DNA from: Arthrobacter ulcerisalmonis | GTDB lineage: Bacteria; Actinomycetota; Actinomycetes; Actinomycetales; Micrococcaceae | Direction: 5' to 3' | DNA: 64,000 nt | Assembly: GCF_900609065.1 (NCBI RefSeq) | Contig: NZ_UXAU01000040.1 | Coordinates: 19,788-83,787 of the forward strand | In this document: piece by piece, positions 46,526 to 55,095 of the stretch | Numbering within the stretch: the stretch's first letter is position 1 | Layout of the letters: the number at the start of each line of letters is the position of its first letter | Notes under the pieces: generated by a model | Told to the model about the DNA's origin: nothing | Seen by the model: only the letters and a program-made list of their open reading frames with translations | Database searches by the model: none | Made by a program: the position numbers and the translations under genes

Positions 46526-47155
46526 TTACGCGGGCGCCTGACCATTTTCAGGAGTGGCAGCGAGGGTCTTGGCGATTTCCTTGGCCGCGGCGCTGTCCGG
46601 CCCGGGAGCAGGGACAAACACTGCCTGCCGGTAGTACCGCAGCTCGTCAATGGAATCGATGATGTCACCCAGGGCACGGTGACCGCCCTTCTTGGCCGGC
46701 GCCTGGAAGTAGGCCCGCGCGAACCAGCGGCGGGAGAGTTCCTTGATAGTGCTGACATCGATGACGCGGTAATGCAGGTGGTCCACGACGGCGGGCATGT
46801 CGCGGACGAGGAAAACGCGGTCGGTTCCTACCGAGTTGCCGCCAAGAGGGGCCTTCCCCGGGTTGGGAACCCATTGGGTGATGTAGGCGAGGACTGCTTC
46901 CTGCGCCTCAGCCATGGTCTTGCCGTTCGGAAGCTCCTTGAGCAGCCCAGAAGTGGTGTGCATGTCCCGGACAAAGTCGCTCATCTGCGCCAGTGCTGCG
47001 TCGTCAGGTTTGATGACCACGTCCACGCCGTCGCCGAGGATGTTCAGTTCAGAGTCTGTGACCAGTGCGGCCACCTCGATCAAGGCGTCATTTTCGGTGT
47101 CAAGACCGGTCATTTCGCAGTCGATCCAGACGATTCGTTCGTTAGATATAGGCAC
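46526..47155 (-). CDS. orn: Oligoribonuclease
   Basis: 209 aa DEDDh exonuclease: IVWIDCEMTGLD (Asp, Glu), NSVGTDRVFLVRDMP (Asp region) and GGHRALGDIIDSIDEL (His, Asp). It clears 2-5-nt RNAs, including pGpG. GTG at 47155. The Ala/Pro-rich tail lies outside the domain. Confidence 0.95.
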   Translation of the reverse strand: MPISNERIVWIDCEMTGLDTENDALIEVAALVTDSELNILGDGVDVVIKPDDAALAQMSDFVRDMHTTSGLLKELPNGKTMAEAQEAVLAYITQWVPNPGKAPLGGNSVGTDRVFLVRDMPAVVDHLHYRVIDVSTIKELSRRWFARAYFQAPAKKGGHRALGDIIDSIDELRYYRQAVFVPAPGPDSAAAKEIAKTLAATPENGQAPA

Positions 47156-47305
47156 CCGACCAGCCTACCGTTACACTCCTGGTGCGGTGGCCGATGCTAG
47201 GCTTTCGGGAAACGCGGCAGGCATGGCCTGCCCTGGCAACGTGCCTGATTTACCGGCGCAGCGCCGTCGAAGCGGCGCGCCGAAGCACCACGGATAAGCG
47301 AAAGA

Positions 47306-48874
47306 ATGGACGATCCTGAGATGACGCCGCCCACGCCTGCGACGGGGGACCAGGCGCCTGTACCAGCCGCAGCGGTGCGCGCCGAGGTGGATAACCCCGC
47401 CTCCTCGCTGTGGTCCGGTTTTATCGGGTCGTTCTTCATGTTTGTCGGTTCGCTAGGCGTCGGCTGGCTCGCGCCCGTTTCTGAGCTGCGCAGGCTTCCC
47501 CTGTTCATCTGGATGCGAACCGAGGCGATCGGCGTCGCGCTTTCCATTGTCCTGCTGGCCGTTGGCGGCATGCTGTTGGTGCGGGCCTGGCTGCGGCTCG
47601 GTCAACGAGTGCGTGTGTGGGGAGAACAAGCGCACCGGGTGACGCTGATTGCCGTTGCGGCTTGGAGCTTACCCATGGTTTTCAGCGTGCCGCTCTTCAG
47701 CCGTGACGTGTACGCCTACATCGGCCAGGGCCGGCTGATGGTGGAGGGTTTCAATCCCTACGAGAACGGCATCTCCGCCCTCTCCAACTATTTCCAGCTG
47801 GGCGCGGACAAGATGTGGACCGAGGCGCCAGTGCCTTATGGTCAGCTCTTCCTGTGGATCGAGCAGTTCGTGGTGTGGTTTACCAATGTGCACCCCGAGG
47901 GCAGTGTGATGCTTTTCCGGCTGGTGTCCGTGGTGGGCGTGGTGCTGTGCGTGATCTACGTGCCCAAGTTGGCCGCCCTGCATGGCGTGAATCCTCACCG
48001 GGCCCTCTGGCTGACAGCAGCAAACCCCCTGTTCCTCACAACTTTTATTGCCAGTGTTCACAACGATTCACTCATGATTGGCTTGGCGCTGGCGGGCCTC
48101 TACTACGCGGCGACGCACCGGGTGATCCGTGGCATTGTCCTGGTGACGCTTTCGATCGCGGTCAAACCCATCACCATCGTGTTCCTCCCCTTCATCGGCC
48201 TGCTGTGGGCGGGGCGCGACGCCGGCTGGTTGCGGAAGTTCACATTCTGGGCGTTGACAGCGGGGATCAGTTTCGGACTGCTGGTGCTCATGAGCCTGGT
48301 GAACGGGTTTGGTTTCGGCTGGATCAATGGACTGTCCGCGCCCGGCAGCATTGCGATCTGGTACGCGCCGGTGGGCCTGATCGGGATGCTGGTGGCGTCT
48401 CTGGGCAGCGTCTTCGGACTGGACGGGTCCACGTTGGCATCGATTGTGGCCAATATCGGCAAGCTGATTGCCGTGGGGATCGCGGGCTGGCTGATCCTGA
48501 AAGGCGACCATGACCGGGTGATGCGGCGACTGACCCTCGCCTTTGCCGCCGTCGTGCTGCTCTCGCCGATCATCCAGTCCTGGTACGTCGTATGGCTGAT
48601 CCCGTTGTTTGCCGTCACGGGGATTCGGAATGACTGGCAGGTCAAGGCGCTGTACTTTGTGGTGTCGTTCTTCATGATCTATTCGATCTCGGACCAACTG
48701 GAGGTATTCCCTTACCTGCAGGGCACCGACGTTGGCCTCGCCTTGCTCTTTGCCCGGATTGCGGCGGCGATTACCGGTGTCTTGTTTGCCCTGTACCTCG
48801 TATTTTGGGACACGAAAACCCGGGGGCTGTTTCGCACCATCGACGTGCCCGTGGTGCAGCACCCCATTAGCTGA
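47306..48874 (+). CDS. Polyprenol-phosphomannose mannosyltransferase, MptB-like
   Basis: 522 aa with about 12-13 membrane helices. The GT-C motif in the first periplasmic loop reads FSRDVYAYIGQGRLMVEGFNPYE, with the conserved aspartate, and WTEAPVPYGQLF and ASVHNDSLMIGLALAG follow as in MptA/MptB. These add alpha-1,6-mannose from decaprenyl-phosphomannose to lipomannan. ATG 47306. Stands alone; substrate specificity is inferred from family. Confidence 0.87.
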   Translation: MDDPEMTPPTPATGDQAPVPAAAVRAEVDNPASSLWSGFIGSFFMFVGSLGVGWLAPVSELRRLPLFIWMRTEAIGVALSIVLLAVGGMLLVRAWLRLGQRVRVWGEQAHRVTLIAVAAWSLPMVFSVPLFSRDVYAYIGQGRLMVEGFNPYENGISALSNYFQLGADKMWTEAPVPYGQLFLWIEQFVVWFTNVHPEGSVMLFRLVSVVGVVLCVIYVPKLAALHGVNPHRALWLTAANPLFLTTFIASVHNDSLMIGLALAGLYYAATHRVIRGIVLVTLSIAVKPITIVFLPFIGLLWAGRDAGWLRKFTFWALTAGISFGLLVLMSLVNGFGFGWINGLSAPGSIAIWYAPVGLIGMLVASLGSVFGLDGSTLASIVANIGKLIAVGIAGWLILKGDHDRVMRRLTLAFAAVVLLSPIIQSWYVVWLIPLFAVTGIRNDWQVKALYFVVSFFMIYSISDQLEVFPYLQGTDVGLALLFARIAAAITGVLFALYLVFWDTKTRGLFRTIDVPVVQHPIS

Positions 48875-48878
48875 GGGG

Positions 48879-49595
48879 TCAGGTGGCTGCCGCGGTCCGG
48901 GCAGTGAGTCTGCGGACGGCTTCCCGGCGGGACAGCGGGCTGAGGCTGGCTGAATGTTCGGCCACGAATGCCGTGACCCAGCCCGGTGAGGTCTTGGCGT
49001 ATTCGCGAAGCGCCCAGCCAATAGCCTTGCGGATGAAGAATTCCCTGTCGGCAAGGTTCGGTTCGATGACGGCCGCCAGCAATGCCGTGTCCGTGTCTGA
49101 TTTGGCTTTGAGCTGGGACACGATCGCGGAGCGGCGCACCCAGAAGTCCTCGTCGGTGCGCCAGGCTAGGATCACAGCTGTCATCTCGTCCCGGTGGGCC
49201 TGCAGCAGTCCACAGATCCGGCTCGACACCGAGTCGACGAAGTCCCACCACGCACCCGTTCGGATGATCTCCTCATAGATTGGCAGCATCGCCAGATCGC
49301 GGGCCACCATCCTGTTCGCCGTGAGGTCGATCGCGGCGTAGCGCTCTTCGCGGAAAGTGGACGTCCGCCACAATTCCAACACCGTGGCCCGCAGTTCTTC
49401 AGCGGACTGGAAAGGCAGTTCGACTACGGCTGCGGCGGTCAGCCGACGAACCTCTGGTGAGCGGACGCCCAAGGACGGCATTTCCGACTTCATGTAGGCC
49501 TGCGCACCGGCGGCCCGGACCGGGTCCACGCGGACGGTCAGAGCTGCCCGGATAGCTGCCAGGAGCTCTCGATTAACCAGGTCCGGGGTATCCAT
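48879..49595 (-). CDS. DNA alkylation repair protein, AlkD-like
   Basis: 238 aa, all-helical HEAT-like repeats. YMKSEMPSLGVRSPEVR at the N-terminus, WWDFVDSVS in the middle, and REFFIRKAIGWALREYAKTSP are AlkD-family signatures; the DNA-contacting Asp/Trp/Arg set appears present. It is a glycosylase for bulky or cationic alkyl bases. ATG 49595. Convergent with the mannosyltransferase gene, 4 bp apart. Confidence 0.9.
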   Translation of the reverse strand: MDTPDLVNRELLAAIRAALTVRVDPVRAAGAQAYMKSEMPSLGVRSPEVRRLTAAAVVELPFQSAEELRATVLELWRTSTFREERYAAIDLTANRMVARDLAMLPIYEEIIRTGAWWDFVDSVSSRICGLLQAHRDEMTAVILAWRTDEDFWVRRSAIVSQLKAKSDTDTALLAAVIEPNLADREFFIRKAIGWALREYAKTSPGWVTAFVAEHSASLSPLSRREAVRRLTARTAAAT

Positions 49596-49682
49596 GCTGC
49601 AACTGTAGCCAGTTTGGCGGATTACCCGCGGGCCTGAACCGTTCTGGCCTGCCTCGTGACAGGCCAGAACCGGTTCCTGCGG

Positions 49683-49755
49683 TGCCCCAGGAGGGAATCG
49701 AACCCCCGACCGGCGGATTAGAAGGCCGCTGCTCTATCCCCTGAGCTACTGGGGC
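49683..49755 (-). tRNA. tRNA-Arg (anticodon TCT)
   Basis: On the minus strand: acceptor GCCCCAG/CTGGGGC, D-loop AGCTCAGGGGATAGAGC, anticodon stem-loop GCGGCCTTCTAATCCGC giving TCT, T-loop GGGTTCGATTCCC. CCA is not encoded. The prophage begins on its 5' side, so its 3' end is not the attachment site. Confidence 0.96.
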
Positions 49756-49949
49756 GCTGGCGTTCTCACATATCCAACGCCTGAAAAAGCTTACAGTGCC
49801 GGGCGCGCTTACGCAGTCGCCACCGAATCCACTTGTCCGCAGCAGCTCGGTTTTCCACATAGCGAGCTTTGGGCCTCCCCAGGCGGGAGCAGCGGCGTGA
49901 TGCTGGTTCTGCCGGCAACGGCAACTCCACCAGAAGACGGGACAACACC

Positions 49950-50108
49950 ATGATCGACACCATTACCGTTCGGGGCTTTGTGGCCACGGACGTCAAGAGT
50001 TCAACCACCACCGGGGGAGTAGCAGCCGCTTCCTTCCGGATGGCGTCCAACGTGCGGCGCTTCGACCCGGCGACGCAGACCTGGGTCGACGGACACACCA
50101 ATTGGTAG
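49950..50108 (+). pseudogene. Truncated single-strand DNA-binding protein gene (attL side)
   Basis: 52 codons beginning MIDTITVRGFVATDVKSS and ending FDPATQTWVDGHTNW. This is the N-terminal third of an actinobacterial SSB OB-fold, where NWY-T-V should follow. After TGG the reading goes straight into TAG and the next bases resemble no ssb in any frame. The break coincides with the end of the prophage genes and the GC drop. The remaining two thirds would be at the far end of the prophage, outside the window. It is probably a second ssb, not the essential ssb between rpsF and rpsR. Confidence 0.85.
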
Positions 50109-50131
50109 GTAATGACAAATAGTGCTACGAA

Positions 50132-50163
50132 AACAGCCCCTGCCGGGAGAAACAGGGGCTGTT
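50132..50163 (-). terminator. Terminator at the end of the phage late operon
   Basis: AACAGCCCCTG (50132-50142) pairs perfectly with CAGGGGCTGTT (50153-50163). On the minus strand TTTTCG follows. It ends the leftward transcription just before the ssb junction. Confidence 0.92.
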
Positions 50164-50166
50164 GGT

Positions 50167-50286
50167 CTATTCGTCCCGATCTTCGGGAGGTTCGGTCTCC
50201 TGTTCGGTATCCGTGCACAGTGCACAGATGCCGGTGGGTAGGAATGGGTCGATATCGACGTGTGGTCCGGTGTGGTTCTTAGACAT
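50167..50286 (-). CDS. Phage micro-protein, 39 aa, with CxxC
   Basis: MSKNHTGPHVDIDPFLPTGI continues with CALC and an acidic tail. A perfect AGGAGG lies 8 nt before the ATG at 50286, which makes translation very likely despite the size. It overlaps the restored end of the preceding tail gene. The single CxxC could bind metal as a dimer. Function unknown; last gene of the late operon. Confidence 0.75.
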   Translation of the reverse strand: MSKNHTGPHVDIDPFLPTGICALCTDTEQETEPPEDRDE

Positions 50287-50544
50287 TGGGCGCACCTCCT
50301 ACCGCGACGCCGGGTAGTGTGGTCGGCCATGGGTCGGTGGTCTGCCACGAGAAGGAACCTTGCCAAACCTGAGCGCAATTGCCTTAGCTTCCACCTGAGC
50401 CACAACCGGGACGGGTACGGTCACGAGGTCATCGGACAATAGCCACGCGGGGGGTGGAGTAAAGGTGACGGTGCCGGTAACGGCTGCATCGAAGACCGAT
50501 GCGTCTGAAAAGTGGGCTGTGATAGCTCCTGTTGCTAGTGGCAT
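50279..50544 (-). pseudogene. Phage minor tail protein, frameshifted near 50384
   Basis: Starts MPLATGAITAHFSDASVF and has TGTVTFTPPPAWLLSDD, like phage tail proteins with repeated beta domains. In the original frame it runs to 50299 with arginine-rich text (PSRGRPPTHGRPHYPASR). In the neighbouring frame from about 50384 the sequence reads GNCAQVWQGSFSWQTTDPWP and then ends in GAPNV with TAA at 50279, a typical phage tail C-terminus. One A seems missing in CTAAGG. It could be a deletion, sequencing error or programmed shift. Confidence 0.75.
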
Positions 50545-50550
50545 GACAAC

Positions 50551-51078
50551 CTACGCGTTCTGGATTTTGGTAACGCGTAGACGCGAACCAAACGTAACGC
50601 CTGTGGAGCTAGCTACATAAGCGTTCAGGACGGTGTTAGCCGGTAGGTAGAAGGTTCCGGAGAGTTGGACCTCAACGGCACCGTAAGTACCGGGACGGTT
50701 TTGGACTAGCAGTTTGGTCGCTGTGGTGGCATTCAGGATGCCCACGTCAACACTGCCCGGTGTCGAGGACGGCAGGTACATAAGTGTCAGCGTGTAGACG
50801 CCGGTCTCAAGAATCTTGAGGTTTCCAGCGGTCGTATCCGGAGCCACAAAAGTATTGTTGAAAGTCACGGATGTATCGGCTGTGAACGCGCCGAAGACAA
50901 TACCGTTACCGGCTGGTGTGCCCAACTTAGCGACGGAAGTGAATTCAGCGTGACGTAGGCCTGCGGCCTTGGTGAGGGCAGCGTCTACCGACTCTGCGGT
51001 TTGCTGCATGACTACAGGCACGTTCGGTGCGACCGAGCCGGATGTGTAAGAGATGAGGTGTTTTAGTGTTGCTGGCAT
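50551..51078 (-). CDS. Phage tail fibre-like protein with C1q/TNF-like domain
   Basis: 175 aa. After an N-terminal helical part (QQTAESVDAALTKAAGL), the C-terminal half is beta-rich: TSVTFNNTFVAP, ILETGVYTLTLMYLP, VEVQLSGTFYLPANTVLNAYV. This resembles the compact trimeric C1q-like jelly rolls of phage receptor-binding proteins. ATG 51078. Located after the minor tail genes where receptor-binding genes are expected. Fold assignment is by eye. Confidence 0.7.
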   Translation of the reverse strand: MPATLKHLISYTSGSVAPNVPVVMQQTAESVDAALTKAAGLRHAEFTSVAKLGTPAGNGIVFGAFTADTSVTFNNTFVAPDTTAGNLKILETGVYTLTLMYLPSSTPGSVDVGILNATTATKLLVQNRPGTYGAVEVQLSGTFYLPANTVLNAYVASSTGVTFGSRLRVTKIQNA

Positions 51079-51096
51079 TGCATTGCTTTCTATGAG

Positions 51097-52224
51097 TTAC
51101 AGGTTGTTTTCGATTTCGATATCCTGCGGCTGACGGAGCCGTACGGACATGGAGCCGGATGGGAAGTTGAAGTAAACGGCGGATACCAACAGGCGTTCTT
51201 GTTCGCCTTCGGGCAGGGTTGCGGTGACGGTCTGCGCTGGGCGGAGCCAGTACGCGGAGATTGAGTTCAAAACGAAGCTGCGGCCACGGCGGGACATTGC
51301 TTTGAGTGCTGCGGTTGCCGCTGCATCTGCCTGTCCTTGAGTGGCTGGCTTATCCTTTTCAAGGAATACGGAGTTGTAACCGATTTCCCCAAGAGAGAAA
51401 GGCCCTGCTGCGATGTACGCGTGGCCGTAAACGGTTTGTTCGTTGCCGTTGATATCGCGCCACCTGTAGCGAATACAGACAGCGTTTTTGAAGTTGTCCC
51501 GCGAAGTGACCGAGTTGGTTTCGGTGAGGATTCCACCGCCACCAGTTGTCATGTTCAGGGCTGTGTCAGACACGAGCGCCTGAGGCTTGGCAATGCGCCA
51601 CGTACGGTCAGAATCGACGTAGACCGACACACCGGCACGAGCTGCGGACTCCGCTATGAGGTCCCAACCGGACTGCCCCGGCTCCTGTACCAGACCTGCA
51701 ACGGCTTCGAATCCGAATGAGTTCGGGTATTCCGACACAACAGGGGGCAATTCCCCGCCGATAGTCCCGATAAGGACGTGATATTTGACGGCATCGAGGA
51801 GGTTCGATTGCGGCGGCTGGCTATCCCACGCGAGACGTTTGTAGTCCATCGTCAGGCCCTCGTCGGACCAGAGCGAAAGAACCATACGGTTGGACGGTCT
51901 GCGGATTTCACGGCTGCGTACGTGGAGATCGGCGAGGAGTTGCACGTCCTCCTCGACACTGTCGTACTTGTAGCCTGCCCAGATCTTTACGCGGAACGTA
52001 CGGCGTGCGTCGAGTGCGTCCAGAACCGTTTTATCGGTCGGGATTTTGCACGTAAGTGTCGCCTGAATGCGAGGTGCGCGTGAGTCGTCAAACTCCACGG
52101 AACCGTCTTCTACGTCCAGCTCAACAGGCGCGGCACCGTCTGGATATGCGGTTGCGGTGATGATGTGACGCGCTGAAAAGCGGATGCGCTCTTCGGCGTC
52201 TGGTGCGTAAGGTTTGGTGCTCAT
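51097..52224 (-). CDS. Phage minor tail protein, baseplate-hub-like
   Basis: 375 aa. N-terminal beta-rich domain with GSVEFDDSRAPRIQATLTCKIP and later LLADLHVRSREIR; the middle has FEAVAGLVQEPGQSGWDLIAESAARAGVSVYVDSDRTWRIAKP, which recalls the gp27/gpD-type hub proteins of siphophages. ATG 52224 overlaps the previous gene stop by 4 bp. It is likely part of the tail tip. Confidence 0.78.
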   Translation of the reverse strand: MSTKPYAPDAEERIRFSARHIITATAYPDGAAPVELDVEDGSVEFDDSRAPRIQATLTCKIPTDKTVLDALDARRTFRVKIWAGYKYDSVEEDVQLLADLHVRSREIRRPSNRMVLSLWSDEGLTMDYKRLAWDSQPPQSNLLDAVKYHVLIGTIGGELPPVVSEYPNSFGFEAVAGLVQEPGQSGWDLIAESAARAGVSVYVDSDRTWRIAKPQALVSDTALNMTTGGGGILTETNSVTSRDNFKNAVCIRYRWRDINGNEQTVYGHAYIAAGPFSLGEIGYNSVFLEKDKPATQGQADAAATAALKAMSRRGRSFVLNSISAYWLRPAQTVTATLPEGEQERLLVSAVYFNFPSGSMSVRLRQPQDIEIENNL

Positions 52225-52970
52225 AATGTGTCCTGAATGGTGAGGTCATCGAAGTTTGCGAATGCTGCGGCTACGGCATCGAAAGAGCTGTAGCTAGAGG
52301 CCAGGGCATCGAACGTCCAGCCCAGAGCGCCAGCAAGGTTTCCGTAGGGACGGGCAACCTCTTGGTAGCTGACGGCCATGCGGAACTTCGTTGCGTCGCC
52401 CTGTACTGAGTACGGGCTAACGTCGATTCCGGTGGCTGTGAAATACATATCCATGCCGGGAACGGTCTGCTTCAGCAGCACGGCTTCCCCACGGTCGAAA
52501 ACGCGCACAAGACGGTTTGCATCGGTGAGCGAATCAGTCCAGATTTCAAGGGAGCCGGTACGGGTACCGAGCTTGCCCATTACGACAATCGGATCGCTAC
52601 GGCCAATGATCGTATGGAGAGTGGAGTTAGTTTCGCGGCCTGCTGAGTAGTCAGTGATTGTGGAAACTGGCTCGGAGTAGTTCGGTGCGATAGGTACCAG
52701 TAGCCATGCCGAATCCAGCATCAAAGTAGCCGTAGCTGTGGCTGTATCTGCGGTCGTGGTGACTGTGTAGGAGTTCGGTCCTACAGCGCCCTCGTAGTCT
52801 GTGACAATGGTGACGCCGGTAGTTGCAGATGGAATCTGCCCTGCGGCTACTCGTACGGACTCGACGCCGTTAGCATTGCTGCGGGTAATGGAACGGATAG
52901 AGCCGGTCTGGGTGATTTCAAGGACGATAGCGCCCGTTGCGGTGTTTGGAGTTGCGGTAATTGTGGTCAT
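52221..52970 (-). CDS. Phage minor tail protein
   Basis: 249 aa, beta-rich. An N-terminal Ig-like stretch (TGVTIVTDYEGAVGPNSYTVTTTAD) precedes a part containing GKLGTRTGSLEIWTDSL and DMYFTATGIDVSPY, similar to distal-tail-type proteins of actinophages. Position between tape measure and hub supports distal tail or tail-tip function. ATG 52970, 2 bp after the tape-measure stop. Confidence 0.75.
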   Translation of the reverse strand: MTTITATPNTATGAIVLEITQTGSIRSITRSNANGVESVRVAAGQIPSATTGVTIVTDYEGAVGPNSYTVTTTADTATATATLMLDSAWLLVPIAPNYSEPVSTITDYSAGRETNSTLHTIIGRSDPIVVMGKLGTRTGSLEIWTDSLTDANRLVRVFDRGEAVLLKQTVPGMDMYFTATGIDVSPYSVQGDATKFRMAVSYQEVARPYGNLAGALGWTFDALASSYSSFDAVAAAFANFDDLTIQDTL

Positions 52971-52972
52971 GA

Positions 52973-54586
52973 TTAGGGCAGCGCGATTGCCTGCCCGCCT
53001 CCTCTCGGGGCTACGTCAACGAAGATTTTGCGGCCTTGTTGGGACCAAAAGTATTTGTCCATCGAAGTACCATCTGGCTGAAGGGTGACCGGAATTGTCC
53101 GGCCCTTTTGCAGCTCGAATAGCTTCTGTTCGGCATCGGTTTTATTGAGCTGAACCTCGGTCTTCACAACCGGAGGAGTCTTGAGAATCGTGTCGATAAA
53201 CTTCTGAGCTGCGTCACGGTTGCTGTTAAAGGCAGGCAGCACTTGATTGATGAGAGTGTCTTTTTGCGCGTTGAACTTGGCGGTTACGTCGGTGACGTTT
53301 CCACCTGCGGCAAGCTGATCCTCTGCGAGCTGGCGAATACTGTCCGCTTGATCCATCACGGCGCGTTGGTTCTCGCGGCCTTTGCTGGTATTGATATCGA
53401 GCGTCGCGCCGTTCTGCGTGAACTTCTCGTTCAGACCGTCCACGGAATCCATGTAGTCCAGCTCAGAATCGATTGCGGAACGCTGTGCACCTTCGAGTTC
53501 GCGGGTAGCGTCTAGGCGCTCCTGCTGCGCGTTTTTGAGGTCCTCTTCGTACTGTGTGTGCTTCTCGACAGCTTCGGCAGATTCGCCCATAGCGTCCGTG
53601 TAGTAGGCGTTTGCGTCAGCAGCTCGACCGTTATTCTTGGTCTCCTCTTCGAGGGCATCACGAAGCTCCTGTCCAGCATCTACGCGGGCCTTGATAGCTT
53701 TACCGTCGTCGTTATAAAGGACCGAACCACCTGCGAGCTGCGTCTGGTTTTTCTTCAGCTCTTCGCGGTCACGTGCTAGGGCCTCATCTAGTTTCTTGAG
53801 CGAATCCTGCGCTTTGTCAGAGTCGCCGCCGAATCCTTCAAAGATTTGTTTTGCGAGGTCCTTGTTACTACCAATAGCCTTTTTAACGCGCTCAATATTT
53901 GTTTCGGATTCGTCAGCCCACGGTGTAAGCCAGTTGTCCTCCTTGACCACGGCAAAGGCCATGTCCATGATTTTCCCGGCGAGGTCCGCATCATCGATCT
54001 TGCCGCCAGCTTCGTAGAATTCGCGTGCCAGCTCGGCTACTTTTTCGGTGGCTTCGTTGTTCGCTTCGGCTAGCTCCTGTGCGGCGGTGATCGCCAGACC
54101 AAGACCGGCAGCAGCGATAAGACCAGCAGCAGCGCCAGCAGGTCCAAAGCCAACAAAGGCGTTGGCCAATACCTCCTGAAGACCATCTGCAACATCTTCG
54201 ATAGAACCGAAACTTGCTGCGGCCTCCTTGGCGGTCGAGGCGGACTCACCCTTGAGTTCTTCCATACCTTCACCGGCTTTGTCGGTACCGTCCTTAACGG
54301 ACTTCCCGATGGACTTACCTACGCTGTCTGCCTTGGCGTCTACGTCAGCAAGGGCCTTAGTGAGGTCGCGGTCGATCTTCTTGGCCGCGTCATCCATATC
54401 GGATTCGATATTTTTAGCGGCCTTCTCCATATCATCTGAAAGTGACTTAGAGGTCTTATCGCCGGTCTTTTCAACATCCTTCAGCGAGTCTTCGATATTT
54501 TCGAGCGCGTCAGTGATCTGATCGGCACCCTTATCAGCATCGGCATCGATTTTGATGGGAATTTCAATTGGTTTTCCAGAAGGCAT
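52973..54586 (-). CDS. Phage tail tape measure protein (short)
   Basis: 537 aa. Residues 1-130 are extremely rich in Asp, Lys and Ala with long helices (DSLKDVEKTGDKTSKSLSDD), followed by a hydrophobic Gly/Ala segment (FVGFGPAGAAAGLIAAAGLGL, about 153-173) and more coiled coil. Located after the tail tube gene. Tape measure length sets tail length; about 0.15 nm per residue implies a tail near 80 nm. No frameshifting chaperone pair is visible upstream. ATG 54586. Confidence 0.88.
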   Translation of the reverse strand: MPSGKPIEIPIKIDADADKGADQITDALENIEDSLKDVEKTGDKTSKSLSDDMEKAAKNIESDMDDAAKKIDRDLTKALADVDAKADSVGKSIGKSVKDGTDKAGEGMEELKGESASTAKEAAASFGSIEDVADGLQEVLANAFVGFGPAGAAAGLIAAAGLGLAITAAQELAEANNEATEKVAELAREFYEAGGKIDDADLAGKIMDMAFAVVKEDNWLTPWADESETNIERVKKAIGSNKDLAKQIFEGFGGDSDKAQDSLKKLDEALARDREELKKNQTQLAGGSVLYNDDGKAIKARVDAGQELRDALEEETKNNGRAADANAYYTDAMGESAEAVEKHTQYEEDLKNAQQERLDATRELEGAQRSAIDSELDYMDSVDGLNEKFTQNGATLDINTSKGRENQRAVMDQADSIRQLAEDQLAAGGNVTDVTAKFNAQKDTLINQVLPAFNSNRDAAQKFIDTILKTPPVVKTEVQLNKTDAEQKLFELQKGRTIPVTLQPDGTSMDKYFWSQQGRKIFVDVAPRGGGQAIALP

Positions 54587-54588
54587 TT

Positions 54589-55095
54589 TTAACTCCCGTC
54601 AATGGTCTGGTGAATTCTTTTGGTTATGGTTTGAACTGATAGCGAAGTGATTCGCTTTATGGATGCTTTAGCGGCTGGATTGATGACGTAGCCGCCTTGG
54701 CGATACTGCGGAGATTGACGCGAGACTCGGCGTGTAACGGTGTGCGACTTGCCCTTGGGGCTACGTCGTCCGTATTTGGTGCGTGCGTTGGGATTCTTCG
54801 ATCCGTACTCAGCGGAGTACAGGAGGAAGGAAGAGTTGGCCGCTGCGCCGCTGGAAAGCTTTCTGCCTGAGCCAGCAGCTCGGAGGATCATTGTTGATCC
54901 AGCCTTGACGGTGTTACCGGTTCGAAAGGTTCGCTGCGAGATGCGGTTAGCACCAAGACGCGAATTAACTTCCTGTTTCCAAATAGGACCGGCCTCGCTG
55001 CGCTGGTAGCGGCGGAGATCATTTTTGATCTCTTTCGGCAATGCGCGGAAACGCTTTTCGGCGGCAGTGAGGCCGGTCCTTTTGGCGGAGATCAT
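54589..55095 (-). CDS. Phage tail/neck protein, HK97 gp10-like
   Basis: 168 aa, very basic. ALPKEIKNDLRRYQRSEAGP at the N-terminus and SAEYGSKNPNARTKYGRRSP in the middle recall HK97-gp10/minor-capsid-type tail completion proteins. Its position between tail tube and tape measure is where tail assembly chaperones usually lie, but it resembles none. ATG 55095. Confidence 0.65.
   Translation of the reverse strand: MISAKRTGLTAAEKRFRALPKEIKNDLRRYQRSEAGPIWKQEVNSRLGANRISQRTFRTGNTVKAGSTMILRAAGSGRKLSSGAAANSSFLLYSAEYGSKNPNARTKYGRRSPKGKSHTVTRRVSRQSPQYRQGGYVINPAAKASIKRITSLSVQTITKRIHQTIDGS

Noticed and set aside
49683..49755. tRNA-Arg as the prophage attachment site
   Set aside because: Phage DNA lies on the 5' side of the tRNA and beyond an ssb fragment; the tRNA is complete and its 3' end faces the chromosome.
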